A DNA stretch of 7,716 bases from Deltaproteobacteria bacterium (GTDB taxonomy: Bacteria > Desulfobacterota > Desulfobacteria > Desulfobacterales > ETH-SRB1), in contig JAJSZO010000030.1 of the NCBI GenBank assembly GCA_030262795.1, positions 9,216 to 16,931 on the forward strand, written 5' to 3'. The position numbers were made by a program, and so were the translations under genes. Below are positions 1-6,102 of the stretch, piece by piece (the first letter of the stretch is position 1; every line of letters begins with the position of its first letter). The notes below the pieces were generated by a model. It saw nothing but the letters and a program-made list of their open reading frames with translations. It made no database searches and had not been told where the DNA came from.

Positions 1-187
1 TAATTTGTTTACTAGCTTGTTTACTAATCAGGGGACTTTTTACCTCAAAAACCGGATAGGGTAGAGAAGTGTCGAACAAACTAACCGGGCCTGCGTTTCT
101 TTTCATGAGCCTGAATGATTCCAGGTGCTCTGTTATATTTTTTCCGGCAGCAGAGATTCCGCCAATTCCTGTGATGAATATTTTCAT
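1..187 (-). CDS. Beta-ketoacyl-ACP synthase, N-terminal fragment cut by the window edge
   Basis: The reading frame opens at the ATG at 187-185 and stays open for 62 codons to the left edge, so only the N-terminus is visible. It begins MKIFITGIGGISAAGKN, the usual first beta strand and glycine-rich turn of FabF/KAS-II-type condensing enzymes (compare the common 'VVITGIGVVTPLG' start). The active-site Cys and both His lie outside the window, so activity cannot be judged. It starts 28 nt after the stop of the acyl carrier gene, with a modest purine-rich AAAGAGAA just upstream, so it is probably co-transcribed with that gene. Near the edge a 10-base direct repeat (5-14 and 17-26, period 12) encodes a doubled Ser-Lys-Gln. 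It is the third ketosynthase-type gene in the window, which argues for a specialised multi-ketosynthase pathway rather than housekeeping fatty acid synthesis. The family call is good despite the short length; the exact role is unknown. Confidence 0.8.
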   Translation of the reverse strand, partial: MKIFITGIGGISAAGKNITEHLESFRLMKRNAGPVSLFDTSLPYPVFEVKSPLISKQASKQI

Positions 188-215
188 TTCTCTTTAACCC
201 TGAATCCATAAACGC

Positions 216-491
216 TTACATATTTTCATATACATAATTCGCCAGCGTATCAATTGAATAGAATATTTTTTGACCTTCCTTCATATCTTTGATTTCTATA
301 CCGAAGTTGCGCTGAAGAAGCACAACAATTTCAACTGCATCAAGAGAATCCAGCCCCAGACCTTCTCCAAACAAAATCTCATCATCTTTAATTTCTTCCG
401 GTTTTATATCTTCTAATGAAAGATTTTCTACCAATAGCTCTTTTAACTTTTTTCGTATTTCAGGCAATTCCATTTCTTTTTGCTCTTCCAT
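216..491 (-). CDS. Acyl carrier protein (91 aa)
   Basis: This small acidic protein is the size and composition of an acyl carrier protein. The phosphopantetheine attachment motif is G-L-D-S-L at residues 46-50, with Ser49 as the predicted modified residue. It is followed by the amphipathic helix DAVEIVVLLQRNFGIEI that docks partner enzymes. It would carry the growing acyl chain as a thioester in the cytoplasm and present it to the ketosynthases, the acyltransferase and possibly the radical SAM enzymes of the cluster. The C-terminal region (about residues 70-91, with SIDTLANYV) is the usual fourth helix. The N-terminus is somewhat extended and Glu/Lys rich, and is not a signal peptide. The start at 491 is well supported by an AAGGAG six bases upstream. 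The gene is separated from the acyltransferase gene by a MITE-like element, and a ketosynthase gene follows 28 nt downstream. It is more likely pathway-dedicated than the primary AcpP. Confidence 0.95.
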   Translation of the reverse strand: MEEQKEMELPEIRKKLKELLVENLSLEDIKPEEIKDDEILFGEGLGLDSLDAVEIVVLLQRNFGIEIKDMKEGQKIFYSIDTLANYVYENM

Positions 492-497
492 ATATAG

Positions 498-503
498 CTC
501 CTT
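498..503 (-). promoter_or_regulatory. Shine-Dalgarno site of the acyl carrier gene
   Basis: On the minus strand this reads AAGGAG, six nucleotides before the ATG at 491. It is the strongest ribosome binding site in the window and fixes the start. It lies just outside the adjacent MITE-like element, so the acyl carrier gene kept its own translation signal. No convincing -35/-10 pair was found between the element and this site. Confidence 0.8.
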
Positions 504-513
504 ATATTATTTA

Positions 514-530
514 GTGCCTGAACGAAAACT
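514..530 (+). repeat. Left terminal inverted repeat of the MITE-like element
   Basis: GTGCCTGAACGAAAACT, directly inside the left TA. It pairs with the right-end copy at 671-687 with two mismatches; similarity continues weakly inward through an A/T-rich stretch. Confidence 0.75.
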
Positions 531-598
531 GCTAATTTTCCCAATTTCTGCGTCAGGTTTAAATTTTAATCCTCAAAATACGCCATGTATTCCTGCTT

Positions 599-629
599 GC
601 CCCGTAGGTTCAGAAAATCGTACTGGGGC
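599..629. other. Central hairpin of the MITE-like element
   Basis: GCCCCGTA at 599-606 can pair with TACTGGGGC at 621-629 (one bulged base), leaving a loop of about 14 nt. It sits near the midpoint of the 174-bp unit. There is no T-run after it on either strand, so it is not called an intrinsic terminator, though it could influence the stability of a read-through operon mRNA. Confidence 0.5.
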
Positions 630-670
630 GGTTAAAATTTAATCCTTCCTTGAACTTGAAAAAATTTGCT

Positions 671-687
671 AGTTTTCGTTCGGGTAC
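671..687 (-). repeat. Right terminal inverted repeat of the MITE-like element
   Basis: Read on the minus strand it is GTACCCGAACGAAAACT, directly inside the right TA at 688-689. Its first base, together with that TA, forms the TAG stop (689-687) of the acyltransferase gene. Confidence 0.75.
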
Positions 688-1595
688 TATTCACTCCAGA
701 CGTCATGAAACAGGAAACATTGGTATGGATATTTTTTAACAAATGCTTCAATTATTTCTACGTAATTCTGAACCCACTGATGGAGTTGTTGGCGCTTATT
801 ATATTTTCCATCATAGCGTGGATATATTATATTGGATACATCAACAATATACTTACAGGCTGAAACTTTATTTGACAGCAAAACCACTACAGGAGATTCA
901 ACTGCGGCGGCAACGGCAAAACCGCTGAAAGGGAACCATGCTTTTTTATCTAAAAATGAAACTTCAACGGATTTAGCCCCGTATGTTCTGTCTCCCATGA
1001 TAGATACAATATGGCCTTTTTTCAAAACATCCATTATTTCTACTATACCACCAAGATATTGATCCGGAGAAATAATTTTTATATTATCCTGTTCTCTATC
1101 AATATTCAGCGAGCTTTGTACTGCCTTATTGTCTTCAGAGCGCATAAGAAGATATACTGTTCTTCCTGCTTTTTTTAAGGCAGTTAAGGCGATTTGCCAG
1201 CTACCCACATGTGATGTTAACAAGATTATTCCTTGTTTATTATTTTGAAGCAGGGCTATCAATTCATTATATCCATTAAGTTGAATATCAAATCTTGTAT
1301 GCCCGGAAACAGACGCATATCTGTCAATAAGCTGCTTCCCCTGACTAATAAACAGACGATAAACATGCAATAGCCTTATTAAATAGCTGCAATTCGGAAA
1401 TCTTTTATTTATATATGACATGGCAGCAGAAACCGCAGGCCGATCAAAAACCAAATAATAAAGGCATACGATATACAAAAAACCATATGTTTTGCGTAGC
1501 CCGAATAATTTCAGGAGAGCTTTAAAAAACCAGAAGCCGAATTTGTTTCCTCTTTTCCGGATATTTATATTTTGTGACTGTTTATTCGGCTTCAT
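687..1595 (-). CDS. LpxL/HtrB-like lysophospholipid acyltransferase-family protein (302 aa)
   Basis: This is a membrane-associated acyltransferase of the lipid A late-acyltransferase/LPLAT superfamily, which moves an acyl chain from ACP or CoA to a membrane lipid or glycolipid. An N-terminal basic and hydrophobic stretch (about residues 14-50) should anchor it. The family block LLTSHVGSWQIA contains His129 of the HX4(D/E) motif, but the acidic partner is Gln134. The second conserved block, IVSIMGDR (196-203), and the PFSGFAVAAAVESPVV region follow. Length is near the family's usual 290-310 residues. I place the start at the ATG at 1595, giving a 14-nt overlap with the preceding gene. An upstream in-frame ATG at 1640 would add 15 residues that look unlike the family. 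The stop codon is formed at the border of the MITE-like element, yet the C-terminus (CFLFHDVW) looks family-typical and not truncated. Likely role: loading the cluster's acyl product onto a membrane lipid. Acyltransferases of this kind also occur in aryl polyene clusters. Confidence 0.85.
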   Translation of the reverse strand: MKPNKQSQNINIRKRGNKFGFWFFKALLKLFGLRKTYGFLYIVCLYYLVFDRPAVSAAMSYINKRFPNCSYLIRLLHVYRLFISQGKQLIDRYASVSGHTRFDIQLNGYNELIALLQNNKQGIILLTSHVGSWQIALTALKKAGRTVYLLMRSEDNKAVQSSLNIDREQDNIKIISPDQYLGGIVEIMDVLKKGHIVSIMGDRTYGAKSVEVSFLDKKAWFPFSGFAVAAAVESPVVVLLSNKVSACKYIVDVSNIIYPRYDGKYNKRQQLHQWVQNYVEIIEAFVKKYPYQCFLFHDVWSE

Positions 1596-2775
1596 AATTA
1601 CTAATTCTCTTGCGAAACATTTGCGCAGTACTAAATACAATTATACCTGTTAATAATGCTGCTATCGGTGCAACAATCAAGGAACCAAGCAACCACTCTA
1701 TAAGTCTTGCCGGAAGCTGGCCGAAAACTGTATTCAGGTTAATATCTGTCAGCCATTGGCCGTTTCGCATATAATAACCAAGCTCAATGCAAATTAGTGG
1801 AACAAAAGGAGGCATGCATAAGTGTTGTATATTCAGCGCCATTATTTTATTCAGATGCAGGCGCGTTGCAACATAGGCAATTACTAAGGTATGTATTGAT
1901 ATAAGAGGCAATACTGCAAAAAAGGTCCCAACTGCGGCTGACATGGCCAATCCGCCGGGGCTTGCATTTTCTTTCAGCAATTTTTTTAACAATTTTACAG
2001 GATGACGCATTAAACTGAAGTCAACCTGCTTTCTATGGGCTGCAACAAGTTTTCGATGCGGAAACGGTAAAAGGTGTCTTCCAACCAGCCTGGTATGCAT
2101 ACACGAAATACGGAAATTATCTACAAATGGTCTAAAACTCGAAATTCGCATATGAGGTTCGGGATACCAGACGTCAATTTCAACAGTTTTTAAATACAGC
2201 CCGGCCCAAACCGCTCTGGCCAGAACTTCAGCCTCAAAATCGTAATGTGAACCTTTCATATTCAACTGTAAAAGATGTGTTGCAGGGTAAGCTCGAAATC
2301 CACTCTGGCAATCATCAATGGATACACCTGTTTCTACTTTGAGCCAGAAATTTGCGAATTTTCTTCCAAATCGGCTTGAATTTGGAATGTTTTTTCCATT
2401 AAATTTTCTACACCCGATAATTACGGATGTTTCATCATCCTGAAGCAAAGGTATGAATTTTTTTAAATCCCGGGGATAATGCTGGCCATCTGCATCAATG
2501 GTAATCATAAAACGACCGCCATTGGCTTTAACATGCCTTAAAGCAGTGAGAATAGCCTGTCCCTTTCCTTTGTTTTTATTATGCGTCAGCACCTCAATAT
2601 CGCTACCGGAAAATAATGCTGAAATATCCGTATCAGTACTGGCATCATCAACAACAACCACTTTTTGCAAATATGAACGGCAACCCAAAACAACATCTTT
2701 AACAGTATCCTTATTATTAAATACCGGAATAACGCACCAGATATGTTCAGTTGAGAATGAGTTGTTCTGTTTCAT
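1582..2775 (-). CDS. GT2 glycosyltransferase with C-terminal DUF2062 membrane domain (397 aa)
   Basis: The N-terminal half (about residues 10-245) is a GT-A family 2 glycosyltransferase similar to dolichol-phosphate mannosyltransferases. It has the nucleotide-binding VVVVDDASTD (39-48), the metal-binding Asp-Ala-Asp at 94-96 within IDADGQHYP, and the acceptor-side block DDCQSGFRAY (154-163). The C-terminal part (about 255-390) matches DUF2062: after HPVKLLKKLL come hydrophobic segments at about 274-306, 311-336 and 361-387, which place the enzyme at the inner membrane. A likely activity is transfer of a sugar from a nucleotide-sugar to a polyprenyl phosphate or lipid acceptor; the true substrates cannot be read from sequence. 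Its ATG overlaps the stop of the second radical SAM gene by 4 nt (ATGA), and its end overlaps the acyltransferase gene, so the two are coupled and may act together to glycosylate and acylate a lipid carrier. Confidence 0.9.
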   Translation of the reverse strand: MKQNNSFSTEHIWCVIPVFNNKDTVKDVVLGCRSYLQKVVVVDDASTDTDISALFSGSDIEVLTHNKNKGKGQAILTALRHVKANGGRFMITIDADGQHYPRDLKKFIPLLQDDETSVIIGCRKFNGKNIPNSSRFGRKFANFWLKVETGVSIDDCQSGFRAYPATHLLQLNMKGSHYDFEAEVLARAVWAGLYLKTVEIDVWYPEPHMRISSFRPFVDNFRISCMHTRLVGRHLLPFPHRKLVAAHRKQVDFSLMRHPVKLLKKLLKENASPGGLAMSAAVGTFFAVLPLISIHTLVIAYVATRLHLNKIMALNIQHLCMPPFVPLICIELGYYMRNGQWLTDINLNTVFGQLPARLIEWLLGSLIVAPIAALLTGIIVFSTAQMFRKRISNYEAE

Positions 2776-4136
2776 ATTGCTTTCTTGTTTGCCGTTTTAT
2801 CATCCTCTGGGATAAGCATATCCCACAAGGATCCGGAGTACCCAAGTTTATGAAGAAATTGTAAGCTTCTATCCAGAACATCAGGCGGGAAAATACAATG
2901 CCTTATGCCTTTAAAAGCATTATTTAATGTATTTTCAAGCCACTCTTTATCTATTCCAGGCGCAATATAATATACCGGCTCAAGTAATTCCCGGTCAGGC
3001 GAAATAATGCCTTGCTTAATTGCAGTCCTGGCAAGAGCGGTATCAGGAAGAATACGTATACCCATAAAAATAAATGAAACGGTTTTTTTCAGGTTTATTA
3101 TATTATGTATTCCTTCTATAACAGTTTCTCGTGTTTCACCCGGGCAGCCAAACATGTAATAATGCGCTGTAGCGACACCGTTGCGGATAAAAAGGTCGTT
3201 ACATTTGATAATATCATTGAATCGAAATGATTTGCCCAGTTTTTTCAGTGTGATGTTTGATGCAGCATCAGCTCCAATTTCCGCAGCTTTAAGGCCGGTT
3301 TGTTTCATGAGCTTTACATGTTCGTCATCAAGGCCTTCGGGCTTGAAAAAGGCTGTCCATGGAATAAATATGCCGCGCCTTTTCATCTCATTGACCACAT
3401 CAAGATAGCGGCCATTGTCATCATTAAATACGGAATCGGTAAAGAATATATATTTGACCTTGTGTTCATTCATAAGGGTATGAATATCATTAACAACCTC
3501 TATGGGGTTCCTGCAGCGAATACTTGAACCTTCAAGAACAGGATAAGAACAATACACGCATTTATGAGTACAGCCGCGTTTTGTCTGGACAGAAGCTATA
3601 TTGCCGCTTTTCAGATAAAATTTCATAATGCCGGAATCATAAAATGCAGAAGGGATTTCATTCCCGCTCAGCTTTAATGAGGTTTTGATACACCTGTGCT
3701 CCGGATATTTTCCCTGCCTGGCATTATTAACAAACTCAACCATTAATTCTTCGCCTTCTCCTACAATTCCGTAGTCAGCGCCAACTTCTCGCAGAATTAT
3801 CTCCGGCATAATAGAAAACCCTGAACCACCCATAACAACTTTGGCATTTGTTGTTTGCCGAATTTTCTTTATTATATTTTCTGCTGCATCAATATATCTC
3901 TGTTCATTTAGTAGATTGACGTTATCAATATTTCGTATTGATATGCCGATAATTTTCGGATTGATTTGTTTAATCTCATTTCCAAGCTTATCCAATGAGC
4001 AGTTATTTTGAAGGAAATCAAATTGGTATACATCATAACCTGCATTTTTCAGTGCTGAGGCAACCATACTTAACCCAAGTGGATATGTAGGATAAGGAGT
4101 GCTTGCGATATTGGAAGAAATTAAAAGGATTTTCAT
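2772..4136 (-). CDS. B12-binding-type radical SAM protein, second of a pair (454 aa)
   Basis: The N-terminal 140 residues form a Rossmann-like cobalamin-binding domain as in the B12-binding radical SAM class: MKILLISSNI, the PTYPLGLSMVASALKNAGYDV helix, and the glycine-rich VVMGGSGFSIMPE and YGIVGEGEE turns. The base-off DxHxxG motif is absent, which is common in this class. The radical SAM core follows, with the [4Fe-4S] ligands Cys189, Cys193 and Cys196 in CTHKCVYC (CxxxCxxC). It continues through typical TIM-barrel strands (YIFFTDSVFNDD, ETRETVIEG) to about residue 370, with a roughly 80-residue C-terminal region. Family members generate a 5'-deoxyadenosyl radical and often methylate or rearrange unactivated carbons, frequently on lipids. 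Here the substrate is presumably the ACP-bound chain or its lipid product. It overlaps both neighbours by 4 nt. Exact reaction unknown. Confidence 0.92.
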   Translation of the reverse strand: MKILLISSNIASTPYPTYPLGLSMVASALKNAGYDVYQFDFLQNNCSLDKLGNEIKQINPKIIGISIRNIDNVNLLNEQRYIDAAENIIKKIRQTTNAKVVMGGSGFSIMPEIILREVGADYGIVGEGEELMVEFVNNARQGKYPEHRCIKTSLKLSGNEIPSAFYDSGIMKFYLKSGNIASVQTKRGCTHKCVYCSYPVLEGSSIRCRNPIEVVNDIHTLMNEHKVKYIFFTDSVFNDDNGRYLDVVNEMKRRGIFIPWTAFFKPEGLDDEHVKLMKQTGLKAAEIGADAASNITLKKLGKSFRFNDIIKCNDLFIRNGVATAHYYMFGCPGETRETVIEGIHNIINLKKTVSFIFMGIRILPDTALARTAIKQGIISPDRELLEPVYYIAPGIDKEWLENTLNNAFKGIRHCIFPPDVLDRSLQFLHKLGYSGSLWDMLIPEDDKTANKKAI

Positions 4137-5407
4137 ATTTCTCTATCCTTTTTGCCGGGTACCGGCCATAAGCGATTTGAACTCAGGCTGATATTTTTAT
4201 ATGTTCCGTCATTTTTTTCTTTTTCAATAACTTCAAGATACAGTTTCGCCATTTTTATTTCTTTACAGCAATCAGAATAGAATGCTTCCCATGCGTATTC
4301 ATACATTTTTTGCAGTGAGTCCACGCTCATTTTTTTTGGTTTAAAAACAACTTCACCAGCAGTATAATGTTCCCAGTTATTATGAATTATTCTGTTCTCC
4401 TTCTCCAATTGTTTTCTGACAGGAGAATGGGGAAAAGGCGTAAGAATAGTAAACTCTGCAAGATCCAGATCTATTTCCAGCAAAAAATCCACCAGTCGTT
4501 TAATATAATCTTCGTCATGATCATCTAATCCCAGAAGAATAGTGCCCTCAACTCCAATGCCGCGTTCTTTTAACCGCTTTATCTTGTTGCGGATATGATC
4601 AGAAGTGTCCACAATAGCCTGATATACATACCAGCATCCGGCCTCTACAGCGAGATCAAGTATTTCATCATCATCTTTTATCGGATGAGATATCCATTTT
4701 TTTTTAAGAGGCGCAATAGATTTAAACAAGAGCTTTTCCCATTCATCGTTTTGAGCCAGGGAATTATCAACAAAAAACAGACGATTGTTATTAATACTTT
4801 CCAGTTCTTTTATTACTGCTTTAATAGGACGCGGTCTGAACTTTCGTCCTCCAAGAAATGGGGTGCAGCAGGGAAAGCAGTTAAAACGGCATCCACGGGA
4901 TGCATGAACAAGATCAACCATTTGAACGCCACGAAAGTTATACAGTTCGCGTTTTAAAATACTTCTCCTGGCAGTTCCAACCAATGATATTTCAGGAAAA
5001 TTTTGATGATAGTTGTAAATCTTTTTTAACTGACCTTTCTTAAAATCTTCAATAACAGCATCAAAACGTCCTTCCGGTTCGCCAATGAACACAGAATCAG
5101 CGTGTTGCATGGTTTCTTCTGCATGCAGCATTGTTGCAATCCCGCCGAATATAACCATTTTCCCGTGAGATCTGTACCAGTCAGAAATTTCCCATGCACG
5201 TGGTATCTGGCAGGTCAGCAGAACTGAAATGGCAATTAAATCAGCTTGTTCATATAAGTCGAGTTTTTCTACGTTTTCATCGCAAAAAGAAATTTCAACA
5301 TCATCTTCTATTGTCGCAGCAAAAACAACCGGGCCGTGAGGCGGCAAATTAAATTCAGGCTGATTTTTTAATTTTGGCCATTTCGGGTATATTAGCTTAA
5401 TTTTCAC
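4133..5407 (-). CDS. B12-binding-type radical SAM protein, first of a pair (424 aa, GTG start)
   Basis: The N-terminal part (about residues 1-145) has the cobalamin-domain pattern: MKIKLIYPKWP, ADLIAISVLLTCQIPRAWE, VIFGGIATMLHAEE and ADSVFIGEPEGRFDAVI. It is shorter and more divergent than in its downstream partner and lacks DxHxxG. The radical SAM cluster ligands are Cys173, Cys177 and Cys180 in CRFNCFPC, with an extra Cys181 next to the third ligand. Barrel elements follow (RLFFVDNSLAQND, EGTILLGLDDHDEDY), and the C-terminal portion past residue 330 contains FTILTPFPHSPV, typical of this class. The start is a GTG at 5407 whose bases overlap the TGA stop of the preceding gene (GTGA), with AAAGGTG just upstream. 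It probably acts on the same acyl intermediate as the next protein, but the two are clearly different in sequence, so they likely catalyse different steps rather than being a recent duplication. Confidence 0.92.
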   Translation of the reverse strand: MKIKLIYPKWPKLKNQPEFNLPPHGPVVFAATIEDDVEISFCDENVEKLDLYEQADLIAISVLLTCQIPRAWEISDWYRSHGKMVIFGGIATMLHAEETMQHADSVFIGEPEGRFDAVIEDFKKGQLKKIYNYHQNFPEISLVGTARRSILKRELYNFRGVQMVDLVHASRGCRFNCFPCCTPFLGGRKFRPRPIKAVIKELESINNNRLFFVDNSLAQNDEWEKLLFKSIAPLKKKWISHPIKDDDEILDLAVEAGCWYVYQAIVDTSDHIRNKIKRLKERGIGVEGTILLGLDDHDEDYIKRLVDFLLEIDLDLAEFTILTPFPHSPVRKQLEKENRIIHNNWEHYTAGEVVFKPKKMSVDSLQKMYEYAWEAFYSDCCKEIKMAKLYLEVIEKEKNDGTYKNISLSSNRLWPVPGKKDREI

Positions 5408-6072
5408 ATAGCACCTTTTCTTTGTAACATTATTACTATTTCATCAAAATCAGATATTTTTTTAATAGTATCAATTATGTCTTCAAGGGACAGCGTTTTC
5501 ATAGTTGAAGTATTATCTTGTTTGCCAAGAACAAAGCAGACAGATTTTTCTTCACTTGCCTCAACTGCAATCATTTTTGATGTTTCTCTACGAAGGATCA
5601 TTTTGCCGGCATAATGCAGCATTGATGGTATTTGATTATGCTGGAATTTAATATATAGCAGAGGCCCCTGGAATCCAAAATAAATTGCGGGTTCAGCCAT
5701 AGGAGTTGAGGGCAGGGTATAGATAAAAAGATTTCCTCTTGCGATTGTGCGACCACATGACACATAGTCCTTAAAATAAGCCAGGTTAGACTCAAAGCAT
5801 CCATTATTGTTTGTGCCGAGAATTCCAATGTCATGTTTCATATGCTCAGAATAAGTTATCCCGGCATCATTCAGGGCAAGGGCTATGGAGCAGCAAGTCA
5901 TCTTTGAAGCAGCATCAAATCTCCCAAAATTTTTAATCGCATATTTTAACACTGATTCATGCTGTAAATGAGAATGTAACGATTTTAAATCATTATAATT
6001 ACCTTGCAGCTTTTTTATAATACTGCCGTATTCGGTTTTTGTAATCCAGCCTATTCCTTTAATGACAATCAT
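5404..6072 (-). CDS. Half-length ketosynthase-like protein lacking the catalytic Cys, probable chain-length-factor partner (222 aa)
   Basis: The protein starts MIVIKGIGWITKTEYG, a ketosynthase N-terminus. It keeps later landmarks of the N-terminal thiolase half: RFDAASKMTCCSIALALNDAG, DIGILGTNNNG and YFGFQGPLLYIKF. It ends at 222 residues, about half of a FabF, so the domain with the two catalytic His is absent. Counting from Gly-Pro as in normal enzymes, the nucleophile position is occupied by His145 (KFQHNQ) instead of Cys. This matches the ketoacyl-synthase-like N-terminal family (Pfam PF13723) typified by ApeC, the partner of ApeO in aryl polyene clusters. It directly follows a complete ketosynthase gene, which fits a KS/chain-length-factor heterodimer. 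Its start lies 30 nt after that gene, but the gap is a telomere-like repeat with no Shine-Dalgarno motif, so its translation signal is odd. It overlaps the next gene by 4 nt. Confidence 0.85.
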   Translation of the reverse strand: MIVIKGIGWITKTEYGSIIKKLQGNYNDLKSLHSHLQHESVLKYAIKNFGRFDAASKMTCCSIALALNDAGITYSEHMKHDIGILGTNNNGCFESNLAYFKDYVSCGRTIARGNLFIYTLPSTPMAEPAIYFGFQGPLLYIKFQHNQIPSMLHYAGKMILRRETSKMIAVEASEEKSVCFVLGKQDNTSTMKTLSLEDIIDTIKKISDFDEIVIMLQRKGAM

Positions 6073-6074
6073 AA

Positions 6075-6102
6075 TTCAGGGTTTAGGGTTCAGGGTTTAG
6101 GG
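6075..6102. repeat. Telomere-like tandem heptamer repeat between the two ketosynthase-like genes
   Basis: Two perfect copies of a 14-mer, TTCAGGGTTTAGGG, or four alternating heptamers (TTCAGGG, TTTAGGG), fill 28 of the 30 bases between the stop of the full ketosynthase gene (6103) and the start of the half-length one (6072). On the coding strand it reads CCCTAAACCCTGAA twice and takes the place where a ribosome binding site would be expected. It is a microsatellite-like tract that can change length by slippage. Confidence 0.9.

Larger units (their letters stand above)
514..687. mobile_element. MITE-like palindromic element flanked by TA, 174 bp
   Basis: The gap between the acyltransferase and acyl carrier genes is almost entirely one imperfect inverted-repeat unit. 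The left end reads GTGCCTGAACGAAAACT from 514; the complement of the right end reads GTACCCGAACGAAAACT from 687, matching at 15 of 17 positions. A second symmetric pair, TTAAATTTTAA, lies at 559-569 and, inverted, at 632-642, each exactly 45 bases from its end. The centre holds a GCCCC/GGGGC hairpin (599-629). Both ends are bordered by TA (512-513 and 688-689), as expected for TA target duplication by IS630/Tc1-mariner-type transposases. There is no transposase reading frame, so it would be mobilised in trans if at all. The right-hand TA plus the first base of the element make the TAG stop codon of the acyltransferase gene. Terminal repeats and symmetry are seen directly; MITE identity is inferred. 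Confidence 0.72.

Noticed and set aside
599..629. Intrinsic terminator after the acyltransferase gene
   Set aside because: The GC-rich stem is real but is not followed by a T-run on either strand; it is better read as the centre of the palindromic element.
666..863. Plus-strand 65-codon hydrophobic frame starting in the MITE-like element
   Set aside because: Mostly antisense to the acyltransferase 3' end; hydrophobicity arises from the A/T-rich complement.
1596..1640. Upstream start (ATG at 1640) for the acyltransferase
   Set aside because: It adds 15 residues unlike the family and enlarges the overlap with the glycosyltransferase gene to 59 nt without a clear ribosome binding site; the ATG at 1595 is preferred, though not proven.
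2498..2815. Plus-strand open frame of 105 codons over the radical SAM 2/glycosyltransferase junction
   Set aside because: Antisense to the GT2 catalytic motifs; no independent support.
4595..4957. Plus-strand open frame of 120 codons
   Set aside because: It lies entirely opposite the first radical SAM gene, has no recognisable motif and its composition looks like an antisense shadow.
5598..5834. Minus-strand 78-codon frame inside the half-size ketosynthase gene
   Set aside because: It is an alternative frame of the same DNA, with no family resemblance, while the main frame has clear ketosynthase motifs.
6075..6102. CRISPR array or eukaryotic telomere
   Set aside because: Units are 7 or 14 bases with no spacers, and the tract is only 28 bp inside a bacterial operon; it is a simple tandem repeat.
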